Assembly: GCA_945898275.1 (NCBI GenBank)
Contig: CAMDHZ010000001.1
Coordinates: 62,001-126,000, forward strand
Length of the DNA: 64,000 nt
Direction: 5' to 3'
Source of the DNA: Chitinophaga pinensis
Lineage (GTDB): Bacteria; Bacteroidota; Bacteroidia; UKL13-3
The notes beneath the pieces are model-generated. The model made no database searches. It saw only the letters and a program-made list of their open reading frames with translations, and was not told the origin of the DNA. The position numbers and the translations under genes are program-made. Positions 9,523 to 18,640 of the stretch are shown here, one piece after another. Numbering within the stretch: position 1 is the stretch's first letter; every line of letters begins with the position of its first letter.

Positions 9523-12040
9523 TGTTAATATGGCTATTGTATAAGGCATACCCTAAACGCTCTTTTAAATCTTCTGGGTTAAACGGTTTAAAGATGTAAT
9601 CATTCATGCCTACTTCGTAAACCCTTTGTCTAAACTGCATTTCATTTTCTGCGGTAAGGGCAATGATTGGTACATTCCTTTTGCGCTCTTCAGGGAGTTT
9701 TCTAATCTCAATAGTAGCTTCAATACCGTCCATTTCTGGCATGTGAATATCCATTAGCACCGCATCAAAATGTGCTTCTTTGATTCTGTCTATAGCTTCC
9801 CTGCCATTCATAGCAATTTCTGCTTTTACGCCCCATCTTTCTAAAAACTGTCTTAATACCATAATGTTCATCATGTTATCCTCAACAATTAAGATGCGTT
9901 TACCTTCAATAGAATCTTCGAAAGAGGCTGTTTTTGCGCTTTTGCCAAGGCTTGCATTTCTGCTTACCTCAAAATTAATGGTAAAGTAAAAGGTTGAACC
10001 AACGCCAATAGTACTTTCTAATTGTAAACGACTGTGTAAGGTTTCAAGAATCCTTTTGCAGATGGATAGTCCTAAACCTGTTCCGCCATATTTGCGAGTT
10101 GTATTTGCATCTGCTTGGGTAAAGCTATCAAAAATTTGCTTTTGCTTGTTTTGGTGAATACCAATACCTGTATCTGCAACAGAAAAATAAACCAAGGCAT
10201 GGTTAATGGTGCTCAACTGCAAGCTAACTTCTATTTTCACATAACCAGACTCAGTAAACTTTATAGCATTTCCAACTAAGTTAATGAGCAATTGATTGAT
10301 GCGTAAAGAATCTCCCTTTAAAACATTTGGTATCTTGTCATCAAAAGCTATCAATAGTTGAATATTTTTTTCAGCAGCTTTAACAGAAAACAAATCTCTT
10401 ACATCTTGTACCAATGCCTTTAAATTAAACTCAATGTTCTCTAGTTGAATTTTGCCTGATTCTAATTTGCTAAAATCAAGAATATTGTTCACCAAACCCA
10501 AAAGATTATCCGAACTTATTTTTAAAATATTTAGATTCTCAAGTTGCTCTTGGGAAGGATTAGATTGGTGTAACAAATTTGTAACTCCGATGATAGCATT
10601 TAGGGGCGTTCTAATTTCGTGGCTAATGGTAGAAATAAACTGTGTTTTAAGATTTGCGGCTTCTTCTGCAGCCTCTTTGGCTTGCATTACTTCGATATTT
10701 TTAACCTGCAAGATTTTATTTTGCACTTCAATCTTTTTCTGGTTTTGTTGCAAGGTTTTGTTAATCGCCTTAATCTTTCTGGTATGAAAAATCATGGATA
10801 CGAGCGCCGCCAGAACTGAAATAGCTATTAAGATAAACAATCCATATCTCAGGTATTTTCGTTCTTTTTCGCTATTGGTTTGATCCAACTCTTTTGTTTG
10901 AATAAGTTGTTCAAAATTCTCCTCAAACGTTTTCAATTGAACTGCACTTTCAGCGGTAGACAAACTATCTTTAAGCGCAGCATATTTTTTCATCCAACTC
11001 ACTGCTTCTGGATAATTCTTTTTTGCTTCAGCTAACAATGAATATTCTAAATACACCTCAACTAAAGTTTCATTTGCAGATTCTTTTTTGGCTAATAGGT
11101 AGGCTTTGTTTAAGAAATAAAATGCAGAATCATAGATTTTTTGTTTTCTATAAACTGTTGCGATATTTCCATAAGTATTTCCTAAACCACTACCCTTGCC
11201 ATTGGCTTCCTTAATAAAAATAGCTTTTTGGAAAAAAGTTTTTGCCTTTTCTAAATGTCCATTCTCACTTTCGACAACTCCTAAATTATTATAACTACTC
11301 GAAATATTATCTGGCTCGCCTTGCTTGATATCTATTGCAAGTACCTTTAAGAAATAGGTTCGAGCCAATTCCATGTTTTTCTGTTCTTGGTAGCAAATAG
11401 CTAAATTATTGTAAGCATTAGCCAAAATGGTTTCATTTCGTAATTCTTGCCCAAGCTTCATCGCTTCTTCAAAAAACTTAATCGCGTTTTTATACTGCTT
11501 TTGCAATTGATATATTAAACCAATATTATTTATTTCATTTGCAATGCCTTCTTTATCTTCTAGTCTTCTAAAAATAATTAGGCTGCTATAATATAATTCC
11601 AATGCTTTTTTATATCGGCCAACTCTTTCATTTACTATCCCTAAACTATTTCTAGCGTAGGCTTCCTTTTCTTCTAAACCAGCAATAGAAAAAGCAGAAA
11701 TTGCTTCTTTGTATAGAAAATCAATACTATCAAAAGATACTTTTCCTTCTTTGGATTGGGCTAACATAAAGTAGGTTTGACCCAAACCTTTATCATACTT
11801 AAGTTTTTTGGATAGCTCGTGTGCCTCCAAAACATACTTTTGAGCAGAAGGATTGCCTTCTTCATTGTAAACTGAAGCTATTTTAACCAATACATCTACC
11901 TTATCTTTTGGTTTAAGATTTTTCTGAAGCAAAAAATTTAAACTATCAAGATTGTAAGAAGGCATTGTAGCCCCTACCTTGGTGAGTTGCAATAAGGCAA
12001 GAACTACAAAAATTGTAATATATTTTAATTGTTTTGCCAA
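9500..12040 (-). CDS. TPR-containing hybrid sensor histidine kinase
   Basis: This 846-residue two-component sensor starts at TTG (no early ATG) with a signal or anchor sequence (MAKQLKYITIFVVLALLQL). A periplasmic array of tetratricopeptide repeats (about 50-360) follows, for example NEINNIGLIYQLQKQYKNAI. A membrane helix lies at about 396-418, then a coiled coil. The HisKA domain has phospho-acceptor His474 in STISHEIRTPLN, followed by an HATPase domain with NAIKFTESG and GGTGLGLSICK. A C-terminal receiver has the phospho-Asp in AVLMDIHMPEMDG. No separate regulator is adjacent, so its output is unknown. Bacteroidota often use this layout for nutrient or envelope sensing. Confidence 0.92.
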   Translation of the reverse strand: MAKQLKYITIFVVLALLQLTKVGATMPSYNLDSLNFLLQKNLKPKDKVDVLVKIASVYNEEGNPSAQKYVLEAHELSKKLKYDKGLGQTYFMLAQSKEGKVSFDSIDFLYKEAISAFSIAGLEEKEAYARNSLGIVNERVGRYKKALELYYSSLIIFRRLEDKEGIANEINNIGLIYQLQKQYKNAIKFFEEAMKLGQELRNETILANAYNNLAICYQEQKNMELARTYFLKVLAIDIKQGEPDNISSSYNNLGVVESENGHLEKAKTFFQKAIFIKEANGKGSGLGNTYGNIATVYRKQKIYDSAFYFLNKAYLLAKKESANETLVEVYLEYSLLAEAKKNYPEAVSWMKKYAALKDSLSTAESAVQLKTFEENFEQLIQTKELDQTNSEKERKYLRYGLFILIAISVLAALVSMIFHTRKIKAINKTLQQNQKKIEVQNKILQVKNIEVMQAKEAAEEAANLKTQFISTISHEIRTPLNAIIGVTNLLHQSNPSQEQLENLNILKISSDNLLGLVNNILDFSKLESGKIQLENIEFNLKALVQDVRDLFSVKAAEKNIQLLIAFDDKIPNVLKGDSLRINQLLINLVGNAIKFTESGYVKIEVSLQLSTINHALVYFSVADTGIGIHQNKQKQIFDSFTQADANTTRKYGGTGLGLSICKRILETLHSRLQLESTIGVGSTFYFTINFEVSRNASLGKSAKTASFEDSIEGKRILIVEDNMMNIMVLRQFLERWGVKAEIAMNGREAIDRIKEAHFDAVLMDIHMPEMDGIEATIEIRKLPEERKRNVPIIALTAENEMQFRQRVYEVGMNDYIFKPFNPEDLKERLGYALYNSHINKYRAPQS

Positions 12041-12098
12041 ACTTTCAAATTATGAATGATATACACTTATTTTGAGAAAAAAAATACAGAACTTACCT

Positions 12099-12824
12099 AT
12101 GGCAAATCTGAGTGTAAACATAAATAAACTTGCATTAATACGCAATTCAAGAGGCGGAAATAATCCAAATGTCATAAACTGGGCTGTTAACTGCGAAAAA
12201 TTTGGTGCAGAAGGCATTACCATTCACCCTAGACCCGATGAACGACACATCAGATATGCCGATGCAATCGCTTTAAAAGACCTTGTTAAAACAGAATTTA
12301 ACATTGAAGGGAATCCAAAAGAGAGCAAGTTTGTAGAATTAGTGTTGCTTACAAAACCCACTCAAGTTACTTTGGTGCCAGATAACACCAACCAATTAAC
12401 CAGTGACCATGGATGGGATACCTTTAAAGAAAAAGTTTTTTTAAAGGAGATGATTATGCTTTTTCAATCACATGGCATTCGAACTTCTATTTTTGTTGAC
12501 CCAATTCCCCAAATGGTAGAAGGAGCGGCAATACTAGGTTCAAACCGAATTGAACTGTATACCGAAAGTTATGCAAGTGACTATGCAGCAAACAGAAATT
12601 TGGCCATAGCACCTTACAAATTAACAGCTAAAATTGCACAAGAGGTTGGGCTTGGATTAAATGCTGGCCATGATTTAAGTCTAGAAAACCTACATTTCTT
12701 TGCGCAAGAAATTCCAAATTTATTAGAAGTTTCTATTGGCCATGCGCTCGTTTGTGATGCATTAACGTATGGCATGGAAAACACTATTCAATTGTACAAA
12801 AGACAGCTGAAAGTTATTTCATAA
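12099..12824 (+). CDS. pdxJ: Pyridoxine 5'-phosphate synthase
   Basis: PdxJ condenses 3-amino-2-oxopropyl phosphate and deoxyxylulose phosphate to pyridoxine 5'-phosphate in vitamin B6 synthesis. The 241 residues begin MANLSVNINKLALIRNSRGG and include GAEGITIHPRPDERHI, a TIM-barrel substrate site, and GLGLNAGHDLSLENL near the C-terminus. ATG 12099 is chosen over an upstream in-frame TTG at 12072. The gene overlaps purA tail to tail by 11 bp. PdxH, which acts later in the pathway, is encoded at 21058. Confidence 0.95.
   Translation: MANLSVNINKLALIRNSRGGNNPNVINWAVNCEKFGAEGITIHPRPDERHIRYADAIALKDLVKTEFNIEGNPKESKFVELVLLTKPTQVTLVPDNTNQLTSDHGWDTFKEKVFLKEMIMLFQSHGIRTSIFVDPIPQMVEGAAILGSNRIELYTESYASDYAANRNLAIAPYKLTAKIAQEVGLGLNAGHDLSLENLHFFAQEIPNLLEVSIGHALVCDALTYGMENTIQLYKRQLKVIS
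12537..12551 (+). repeat. Dispersed word GGTTCAAACCGAATT, copy 3
   Basis: Exact 15-mer inside pdxJ, read as Gly-Ser-Asn-Arg-Ile in ILGSNRIEL. In PdxJ this is near the phosphate-binding end of the barrel, so protein constraint may also act here. Confidence 0.75.
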
Positions 12825-14076
12825 TGGTTTCTTCTCTATCCGGACCTACAGAGATTACATTTACAGGAACCCCAATTTGTGCTTCTACATAATCCATATA
12901 GGTTTTAAATGTAGCAGGTAAATCTTGGTAATTTCTAATTTTAGTTAAGTCTTCTGTCCAACCTGCGAATGAGCGGTACAAAGGCAAAATATCTTTTCTG
13001 CTTAAATCAAATGGAATTTCGGAGGTGGTTTTCCCATTCATATCATATCCATCGCAAACCAAAACTTCTTCAAAGCCACTGAGCACATCACTTTTAGTGC
13101 AAATTAAATCGGTAACACCATTAAGCATGATGGCATATTTTAAGGTAGGCAAATCTAACCAACCTGTTCTTCTTGGTCTGCCTGTTGTTGCGCCAAATTC
13201 ATGACCTAACTTTCTAAGCTTTTCGCCCGTTTCATTTTCTTGTTCGGTTGGAAAAGGTCCATTTCCCACACGTGTGCAATAAGCTTTAAAAATTCCATAC
13301 ACCTTATTGATATGTTGAGGTGCAATACCAAGTCCACTGCAAGCCCCACCTGTAATGGTATTTGAGGAAGTAACAAATGGGTATGAACCAAAATCTATAT
13401 CAAGCAAAGTTCCTTGAGCGCCTTCTGCCAGAACTTTTTTACCTTCTTTGATAAGGCTATTTACGTAGTATTCAGAGTTGATAATTTTGAATTGTTTTAA
13501 GAATTCCACCGCCTCAAAAAACGCAGGTTCATGGTCGGAAAGGTTATACTCATAGTTAAAACTATCCAATAATTTCTTGTGGTTAGCTACTACTTGGGCA
13601 TACTTTTCATTGAAATTTGGGTCGAGCAAATCCCCAATACGCAAACCACTTCTACCAATTTTATCTTGGTAGGTTGGACTAATACCTCTAAGTGTTGAAC
13701 CAACTTTATGCTCACCTTTATGGGCTTCGCTGGCAGCATCTACTAAACGATGCGTGGGCAAAATCACATGTGCTTTTTCTGAAATATAAAGGTTCTTTTT
13801 AATGTCAACCCCTGTGGTCATGGCTTTTTCAATTTCCTTTTTCAACTGAACAGGATCCACCACCACACCATTTCCAATGATATTGATACAGTGTTCATGA
13901 AAAATACCAGAAGGAATAGTATTCAAAACATATTTATTCCCGCCAAACTCTAGAGAATGTCCTGCATTTGGGCCACCTTGAAACCTAGCCACAACATCGT
14001 AGCGAGGCGTTAACACATCTACAATCTTACCTTTGCCTTCATCACCCCATTGAAGCCCTAATACTACATCTACCAT
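12814..14076 (-). CDS. purA: Adenylosuccinate synthetase
   Basis: PurA joins IMP and aspartate using GTP, the first committed step to AMP. The 420 residues begin with VVLGLQWGDEGKGKIVD, the GTP P-loop-like motif with the catalytic Asp and Lys. They contain FQGGPNAGHS, STLRGISPTYQDKIGR, EGAQGTLLDIDFGSYPFVT and TTGRPRRTGWLDLPTLKY, all signatures of the family. It lies 7 bp downstream of fur and follows rsh on the same strand, an arrangement common in Bacteroidota. This places AMP synthesis and the ppGpp enzyme in one transcription unit. Confidence 0.97.
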   Translation of the reverse strand: MVDVVLGLQWGDEGKGKIVDVLTPRYDVVARFQGGPNAGHSLEFGGNKYVLNTIPSGIFHEHCINIIGNGVVVDPVQLKKEIEKAMTTGVDIKKNLYISEKAHVILPTHRLVDAASEAHKGEHKVGSTLRGISPTYQDKIGRSGLRIGDLLDPNFNEKYAQVVANHKKLLDSFNYEYNLSDHEPAFFEAVEFLKQFKIINSEYYVNSLIKEGKKVLAEGAQGTLLDIDFGSYPFVTSSNTITGGACSGLGIAPQHINKVYGIFKAYCTRVGNGPFPTEQENETGEKLRKLGHEFGATTGRPRRTGWLDLPTLKYAIMLNGVTDLICTKSDVLSGFEEVLVCDGYDMNGKTTSEIPFDLSRKDILPLYRSFAGWTEDLTKIRNYQDLPATFKTYMDYVEAQIGVPVNVISVGPDREETIMK

Positions 14077-14082
14077 ACCCTT

Positions 14083-14580
14083 TTATATATTGATTTTTTT
14101 CTTACAAGATAAACATTTTCCTTCCGCATCTAAAAGCGGATTTCCAAACAAATAAAGCGAGTGATTTGTAATTTCAAACTGCATCAACTCACCCATTGTG
14201 GTTTTAATTTGCTGAATGCGTGGGTCGCAAAATTCCAAAACTTCATTGCATTGGTTGCAAATAAGGTGATCATGTTGCCTAAACCCATAAGCGCGCTCGA
14301 ATCTGGAAATATTTTTTCCAAACTGATGTTTAATTACCAAACCACAATCTAACAATAAGTCTAAAGTATTATAAACAGTTGCTCTGCTCACGCGGTAGTT
14401 TCTATCCTTCATGTGCTCAAAAAGCGTTTCAACATCAAAATGCTCTTTGTTAGAATAGATTTCGTCTAAAATGGCAAATCTTTCAGGAGTTTTGCGCTGC
14501 TGCTGCTGCTCAAGGTACTCCACAAACTTTTGCTTTACCTCTTCCTTTATTTTTAACGCTGCCTGATTATCTGTGCTCAT
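14083..14580 (-). CDS. fur: Fur family metal-responsive repressor
   Basis: This is a 165-residue transcription factor. The winged helix lies at about 25-95 with VSRATVYNTLDLLLDCGLV as recognition region. The C-terminal metal/dimer part shows HDHLICNQCNEVLEFCDPRI and CLSCKKK, giving two CxxC pairs for a structural zinc. Whether it responds to iron, peroxide (PerR) or zinc (Zur) is not clear from sequence. It lies 40 bp downstream of rsh and 7 bp upstream of purA on the same strand. Confidence 0.9.
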   Translation of the reverse strand: MSTDNQAALKIKEEVKQKFVEYLEQQQQRKTPERFAILDEIYSNKEHFDVETLFEHMKDRNYRVSRATVYNTLDLLLDCGLVIKHQFGKNISRFERAYGFRQHDHLICNQCNEVLEFCDPRIQQIKTTMGELMQFEITNHSLYLFGNPLLDAEGKCLSCKKKINI

Positions 14581-14620
14581 TCAAAATTTGAAAGGTACGA
14601 AAATACACAAATCTTTGTTA

Positions 14621-16837
14621 TCAATTCAAATCAACTCTTTGCACACTGATAAGATTACTTGCTTCCTTAATGGCGTTAATAATGTTTTCGAGTTGTTGCG
14701 TATCATGCACCTCTAAAAAAATATTTCCTTCAAAGGTTCCTTCATTACTAGAAATACTAATAGATTTCATATTGATATTCAACTGCTTTGATATGATATC
14801 TGTGATAATACTCACAATACCAACGCTATCAATTCCAGAAACTCGTATAGAAGAAAGAAATCCTTTTTGAGAAACCGCGGCTCCACCTGCCCATTTAGCT
14901 TTTATGATACGATAACCATAATTACTCATGAGGGCAACAGCATTAGAGCAACTGGTTCTGTGTATTTTAACGCCTTCACCAATAGTAATAAAACCAAAAA
15001 TTTCATCGCCAGGAATTGGATTGCAACATTTGGCAAAACCATATTCCATAGCAGCTTCATTTTCACTTAAAACAACCACGTCATTTGGCACATTTGGAAT
15101 GGCTGGCTTGGGTTTAACTGGCTGATTTTGGTCTGAAATCTTATTGTGCTCATTCGCCAAAATCGACTCAATATCCATTTTAGTTCGGTCTATGGTCTCT
15201 TGCGCCAATTGGTAATATAGGTCGCTTACAGATTTTAGCTTATAAAACTTAATGAGTGAATTTAAAGCATCAGAGGTAAAAGAAATCTTGGCATTTTTAA
15301 ACTTACGCTCCAAAATTTCTTTACCCATGGAAGAAGCTTTGAGCCTAATTTGCTTAAAGTACTCTCTGATTTTGGATTTTGCCTTGGCAGTAATTACAAA
15401 GTTCGACCATTCTTCACCTGGCTTTTGCTTGCTACTGGTAAGAATTTCCACCTGATCCCCATTATTTAGTTTATGGTTGATTGGAACTAGTTTATTATTG
15501 AGTTTTGCCCCAATGCATTGCAAACCAATATCTGAATGAATATCAAACGCAAAATCTAAAACAGTGGCATTTGCAGGCATTTTCTTCAAATCCCCTTTTG
15601 GAGTAAACACAAAAATTTCATCGGCATACAAAGCCAATTTAAAATCATCCAAAAATTCTAGGGCTGTCGCATCTGGATTTTCAAGAATTTCTCTAACCCT
15701 GCCTATCCAACCTTCCAAGCTGCTATCTTGCCCTGCGGCCGCTTTTTCTTTGTACTTCCAATGCGCAGCAAAGCCTTTTTCAGCAATTTCGTCCATTCGC
15801 TTGGTTCTAATCTGAACCTCTACCCAACGACCCTTAGGGCCCATTACCGTAGTGTGCAAACTTTCATAGCCATTTGCCTTGGGAGTGCTCACCCAATCGC
15901 GCAGCCTATCTGGATTAGGCGTATAATTGTCAGTAACTATGGAATAAACGCGCCAGCAATCACTTTTCTCGCGCTCAAACTCAGAATCTATGATAATTCT
16001 AATAGCAAATAAATCATATACCTCTTCAAATTGCACATTCTGCGACTTCATCTTATTTAAAATAGAATGAATGCTTTTGGGGCGGCCTTTAATTTCAAAA
16101 TTAAAGCCCTCATTTTCCATTTGTTCCTCTATTGGGTCAATAAAAGTGCGAATGTATTTGTTACGCTGAATTTTGGTTTCTGAAAGTTTATTTTTAACAA
16201 AAGTGTAATTCTCGGTTTGCAGGTATTTGGTTGAAAGGTCTTCAAGTTCAGATTTTAATGCATAAAGCCCTAAACGATGCGCCAAGGGAGCATAAACATA
16301 AGCAGTTTCTGAGGCAATTTTCAGTTGAGATTTAGGGCTCATGCTGTCGAGGGTGCGCATATTATGAAGTCTATCCGCAAGCTTGATAAGAATTACACGC
16401 ACATCATCGCTGAGAGTAAGAAGCATTTTCTTGAAATTCTCTGCTTGAATGCTTCGGTCGGGTTGGTCAAAAACACCAGAAATTTTGGTTAATCCATCAA
16501 TAATTCTGGCAACCTTTTCTCCAAATTTGAGTTGAACTAATTCGAGGGTTATTTCTGTATCTTCTACCGTATCATGCAATAATGCACAAATAACAGAAGT
16601 AACACCAAGGCCAATTTCTTCTGCACAAATTTGAGCCACAGCAAGTGGATGAAAAATATAAGGCTCACCACTTTTTCTGCGCATGTTTTTATGCGCTTCA
16701 AGGGCGAGTTTAAAGGCAGATTTTATCAGCGCTTTATCCTCTTTTGTAACAGCGCGCCTAATACTGCGCAAGAGCTGTTGATAGGCTTTGACAATTTCTT
16801 TGTTTTCTTGTTCGGTATTGAATTCCTTTAGGACCAT
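14621..16837 (-). CDS. Bifunctional (p)ppGpp synthetase/hydrolase (RelA/SpoT homologue)
   Basis: RSH enzymes make and break the alarmone (p)ppGpp. The 738 residues show an HD hydrolase domain (HPLAVAQI, then ALLHDTVEDT) and the synthetase domain with KANGYESLHTTVMGP and EVQIRTKRMDEIAE. A TGS domain (FVFTPKGDLKKMPANATVLDFAF), a zinc-finger region with AKCCNPIPGDEIFGF and a C-terminal ACT domain follow. Intact HD residues suggest the SpoT-like bifunctional class. ATG 16837 (MVLKEFNTEQ) is chosen. A 26-residue upstream extension to 16915 is rejected because it crosses the dispersed repeat and looks intergenic. Confidence 0.95.
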   Translation of the reverse strand: MVLKEFNTEQENKEIVKAYQQLLRSIRRAVTKEDKALIKSAFKLALEAHKNMRRKSGEPYIFHPLAVAQICAEEIGLGVTSVICALLHDTVEDTEITLELVQLKFGEKVARIIDGLTKISGVFDQPDRSIQAENFKKMLLTLSDDVRVILIKLADRLHNMRTLDSMSPKSQLKIASETAYVYAPLAHRLGLYALKSELEDLSTKYLQTENYTFVKNKLSETKIQRNKYIRTFIDPIEEQMENEGFNFEIKGRPKSIHSILNKMKSQNVQFEEVYDLFAIRIIIDSEFEREKSDCWRVYSIVTDNYTPNPDRLRDWVSTPKANGYESLHTTVMGPKGRWVEVQIRTKRMDEIAEKGFAAHWKYKEKAAAGQDSSLEGWIGRVREILENPDATALEFLDDFKLALYADEIFVFTPKGDLKKMPANATVLDFAFDIHSDIGLQCIGAKLNNKLVPINHKLNNGDQVEILTSSKQKPGEEWSNFVITAKAKSKIREYFKQIRLKASSMGKEILERKFKNAKISFTSDALNSLIKFYKLKSVSDLYYQLAQETIDRTKMDIESILANEHNKISDQNQPVKPKPAIPNVPNDVVVLSENEAAMEYGFAKCCNPIPGDEIFGFITIGEGVKIHRTSCSNAVALMSNYGYRIIKAKWAGGAAVSQKGFLSSIRVSGIDSVGIVSIITDIISKQLNINMKSISISSNEGTFEGNIFLEVHDTQQLENIINAIKEASNLISVQRVDLN

Positions 16838-16873
16838 TAAACTTAAATAGGAGTTTTCCCAAAAATAGTTTTT

Positions 16874-16888
16874 AATTCGGTTTGAACC
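16874..16888 (-). repeat. Dispersed word GGTTCAAACCGAATT, copy 4
   Basis: Exact 15-mer on the minus strand in the leader upstream of the rsh start, so it is not under protein constraint. It is flanked by two direct copies of TAAATAGGAGT about 40 bp apart. Confidence 0.75.
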
Positions 16889-16967
16889 TAAATAGGAGTA
16901 AAATCTTGTAATCATAAATTTACAAATCCTTTTATAATGCTTTTAAAGAAGATTTTTCGTATGTGCA

Positions 16968-16995
16968 TTGTTTTTAAAAAATATCCCTATATTTG
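16968..16995 (+). promoter_or_regulatory. Promoter of tRNA-Leu
   Basis: TTG (16968-16970), 17 bp spacer, TATATTTG (16988-16995). It matches the Bacteroidota consensus well and ends 21 bp before the tRNA. Confidence 0.65.
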
Positions 16996-17016
16996 CCCTC
17001 CCTTTTCGAAGGAAAG

Positions 17017-17098
17017 GCGCATGTGGCGTAATTGGTAGCCGTGCCAGACTTAGGATCTGGTGCCGAGAGGCGTGGGGGTTCGAGTCCCTCCATGCGCA
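17017..17098 (+). tRNA. tRNA-Leu (anticodon TAG)
   Basis: Class II tRNA of 82 nt. The acceptor stem GCGCATG pairs with CATGCGC. The anticodon stem CCAGA/TCTGG encloses CTTAGGA with TAG at 17051-17053. A variable arm (TGCCGAGAGGCG) and the T-arm with GGTTCGAGTCC follow. CCA is not encoded. Confidence 0.95.
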
Positions 17099-17122
17099 CA
17101 GTATGCAGCTTGCTGCAAAATC

Positions 17123-17153
17123 AAATAAGACTGACCCCTCGTCAGTCTTATTT
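17123..17153 (+). terminator. Terminator after tRNA-Leu
   Basis: AAATAAGACTGAC and GTCAGTCTTATTT form a 13-bp stem around a 5-base loop, with T-rich flank. It separates the tRNA from the trigger factor gene. Confidence 0.85.
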
Positions 17154-17181
17154 GTTATTATGTCCTTGTAAATAAAGTATA

Positions 17182-18567
17182 ATGAACGTTACATTCGAAA
17201 AAAAAGATGATTTAAACGGAACCATTTCCGTAAAAATTAGTACTGAAGACTACTTAGCTAACTACGACAAAAGACTAAGAGATTACAGCAAAAAGGCTAA
17301 TATTCCTGGCTTCCGCGCGGGACATGCCCCAAAAAGCATGATTGAAAAAATGGTTGGAAACAACCTTTTACTCGAAGAAATAAATACACTTGCCAGCAAA
17401 GGTCTTTTTGATTATATCGAAGAAAATAAACTCAATGTATTGGGTCAACCCGTAATGAACGATGATACCAAGATTGATGAATTAACTAAAACTGCAGAAT
17501 ATACCTTTAGTTTTGATATTGGCCTAAGCCCAGATATCGAATTAAATATCAGTGCTGCTGATTCCTTTACAAAATATACTGTTGAGGTTACTCCAGAAAT
17601 GATAGACGACGAAGTGGAACGCATGACCAAACGTTTTGGAAACCTTGTAGATGTAGACGTTGTTGGCGAAAATGACATGGTTTATGTTGGACTAACAGAA
17701 TTATTAGAATCGGGTGAGGCTTTAGAAGGTGGAGTAGATGCTGAAAGTGTTCCAGTTGCGGTTAATACTATCACTAATGAAGAAATTAAAGCAAAAGTTT
17801 TAGCCGCTAAAAAAGGTGATACTTTTACGGTAAATATCTTTGGTCTATTCAACAATGATGAAGGTGAAATGAGCCATGCCCTTGGTGTTCAAAAACAAAC
17901 CATTGGCGATTTAAGTCCAGATTTTAAATTGGAACTTAAAGAAATTAAACACACAGAAAAAGCTGAATTGAACCAAGAGTTGTTTGATAAACTTTATGGT
18001 GAAAATACCATTACAAGTGAAGAAGAATTGAGAGAGAAATTAAAAGCAGAAATTCTTGGGTATTTTGATCAACAGGCGCAGCATTTGTTGGAACATGAAT
18101 TATTCGACCATTTGGTTGCTAAACATAATATTACCCTTCCAGATGCATTCTTAAAGCGTTGGTTAATAGATCGTCATGCTGATAAATTTAACCAAGACAA
18201 TATTGAAGAAGGTTATATTCCTGAGGCCAACTATTTAAAGAACCACATTTTAGAAGAAAAAATTCTTTTGAGTGCTGGTATCAAAATAGATGAAGCTGAT
18301 ATTAGAGATGCTGCATTTGCTTATACAAAAAACATGTTTGGAGCTTACGGCAACCAAGGCATCAGTGACGAGGTAATGATGAGTATTGTAGAGCCACAAT
18401 TAAAGAAAGAAGACTTTAGAAGCAGAATGATAAATGTGGCTGCAAGAACTAAAGTAAATGAGTACATTTTAAACACCGTTACCATCAAAACCAAAGCGGT
18501 TCCAACTGAGGAGTTTAACCAAATCATTTCTCAACATAACAACAAGCATCACCATTCTCACGAATAG
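17182..18567 (+). CDS. tig: Trigger factor
   Basis: Trigger factor is a ribosome-bound chaperone that meets nascent chains at the exit tunnel. The 461 residues start MNVTFEKKDDLNGTISVKIS. The N-terminal ribosome-binding loop reads IPGFRAGHAPKSMIEKMVG, a variant of the GFRxGKxP signature. A divergent PPIase-like insert and a long helical C-terminal domain follow, ending in a His-rich tail (HNNKHHHSHE). Charged helical segments such as SEEELREKLKAEILGYFDQ fit the C-terminal arms. The His tail may bind metal, which is an inference. Confidence 0.92.
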   Translation: MNVTFEKKDDLNGTISVKISTEDYLANYDKRLRDYSKKANIPGFRAGHAPKSMIEKMVGNNLLLEEINTLASKGLFDYIEENKLNVLGQPVMNDDTKIDELTKTAEYTFSFDIGLSPDIELNISAADSFTKYTVEVTPEMIDDEVERMTKRFGNLVDVDVVGENDMVYVGLTELLESGEALEGGVDAESVPVAVNTITNEEIKAKVLAAKKGDTFTVNIFGLFNNDEGEMSHALGVQKQTIGDLSPDFKLELKEIKHTEKAELNQELFDKLYGENTITSEEELREKLKAEILGYFDQQAQHLLEHELFDHLVAKHNITLPDAFLKRWLIDRHADKFNQDNIEEGYIPEANYLKNHILEEKILLSAGIKIDEADIRDAAFAYTKNMFGAYGNQGISDEVMMSIVEPQLKKEDFRSRMINVAARTKVNEYILNTVTIKTKAVPTEEFNQIISQHNNKHHHSHE

Positions 18568-18586
18568 GATTTGATAAAATAAGAAC

Positions 18587-18621
18587 AAAAAAACCCACTG
18601 CTAAACACAGTGGGTTTTTTT
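18587..18621. terminator. Bidirectional terminator after tig
   Basis: AAAAAAACCCACTG and CAGTGGGTTTTTTT form a perfect stem. It serves tig on plus and the convergent desaturase gene on minus. Confidence 0.9.
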
Positions 18622-18640
18622 ATTGAATATAGTTTGGAGG

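Noticed and set aside
10452-10787. 111-codon frame antisense to the histidine kinase
   Set aside because: It is a shadow of the kinase gene. It has no signals and its composition follows the opposite strand.
16838-16915. N-terminal extension of the RSH protein
   Set aside because: It consists of the dispersed repeat and leader sequence. The family start is MVLKEFNTEQ at 16837.
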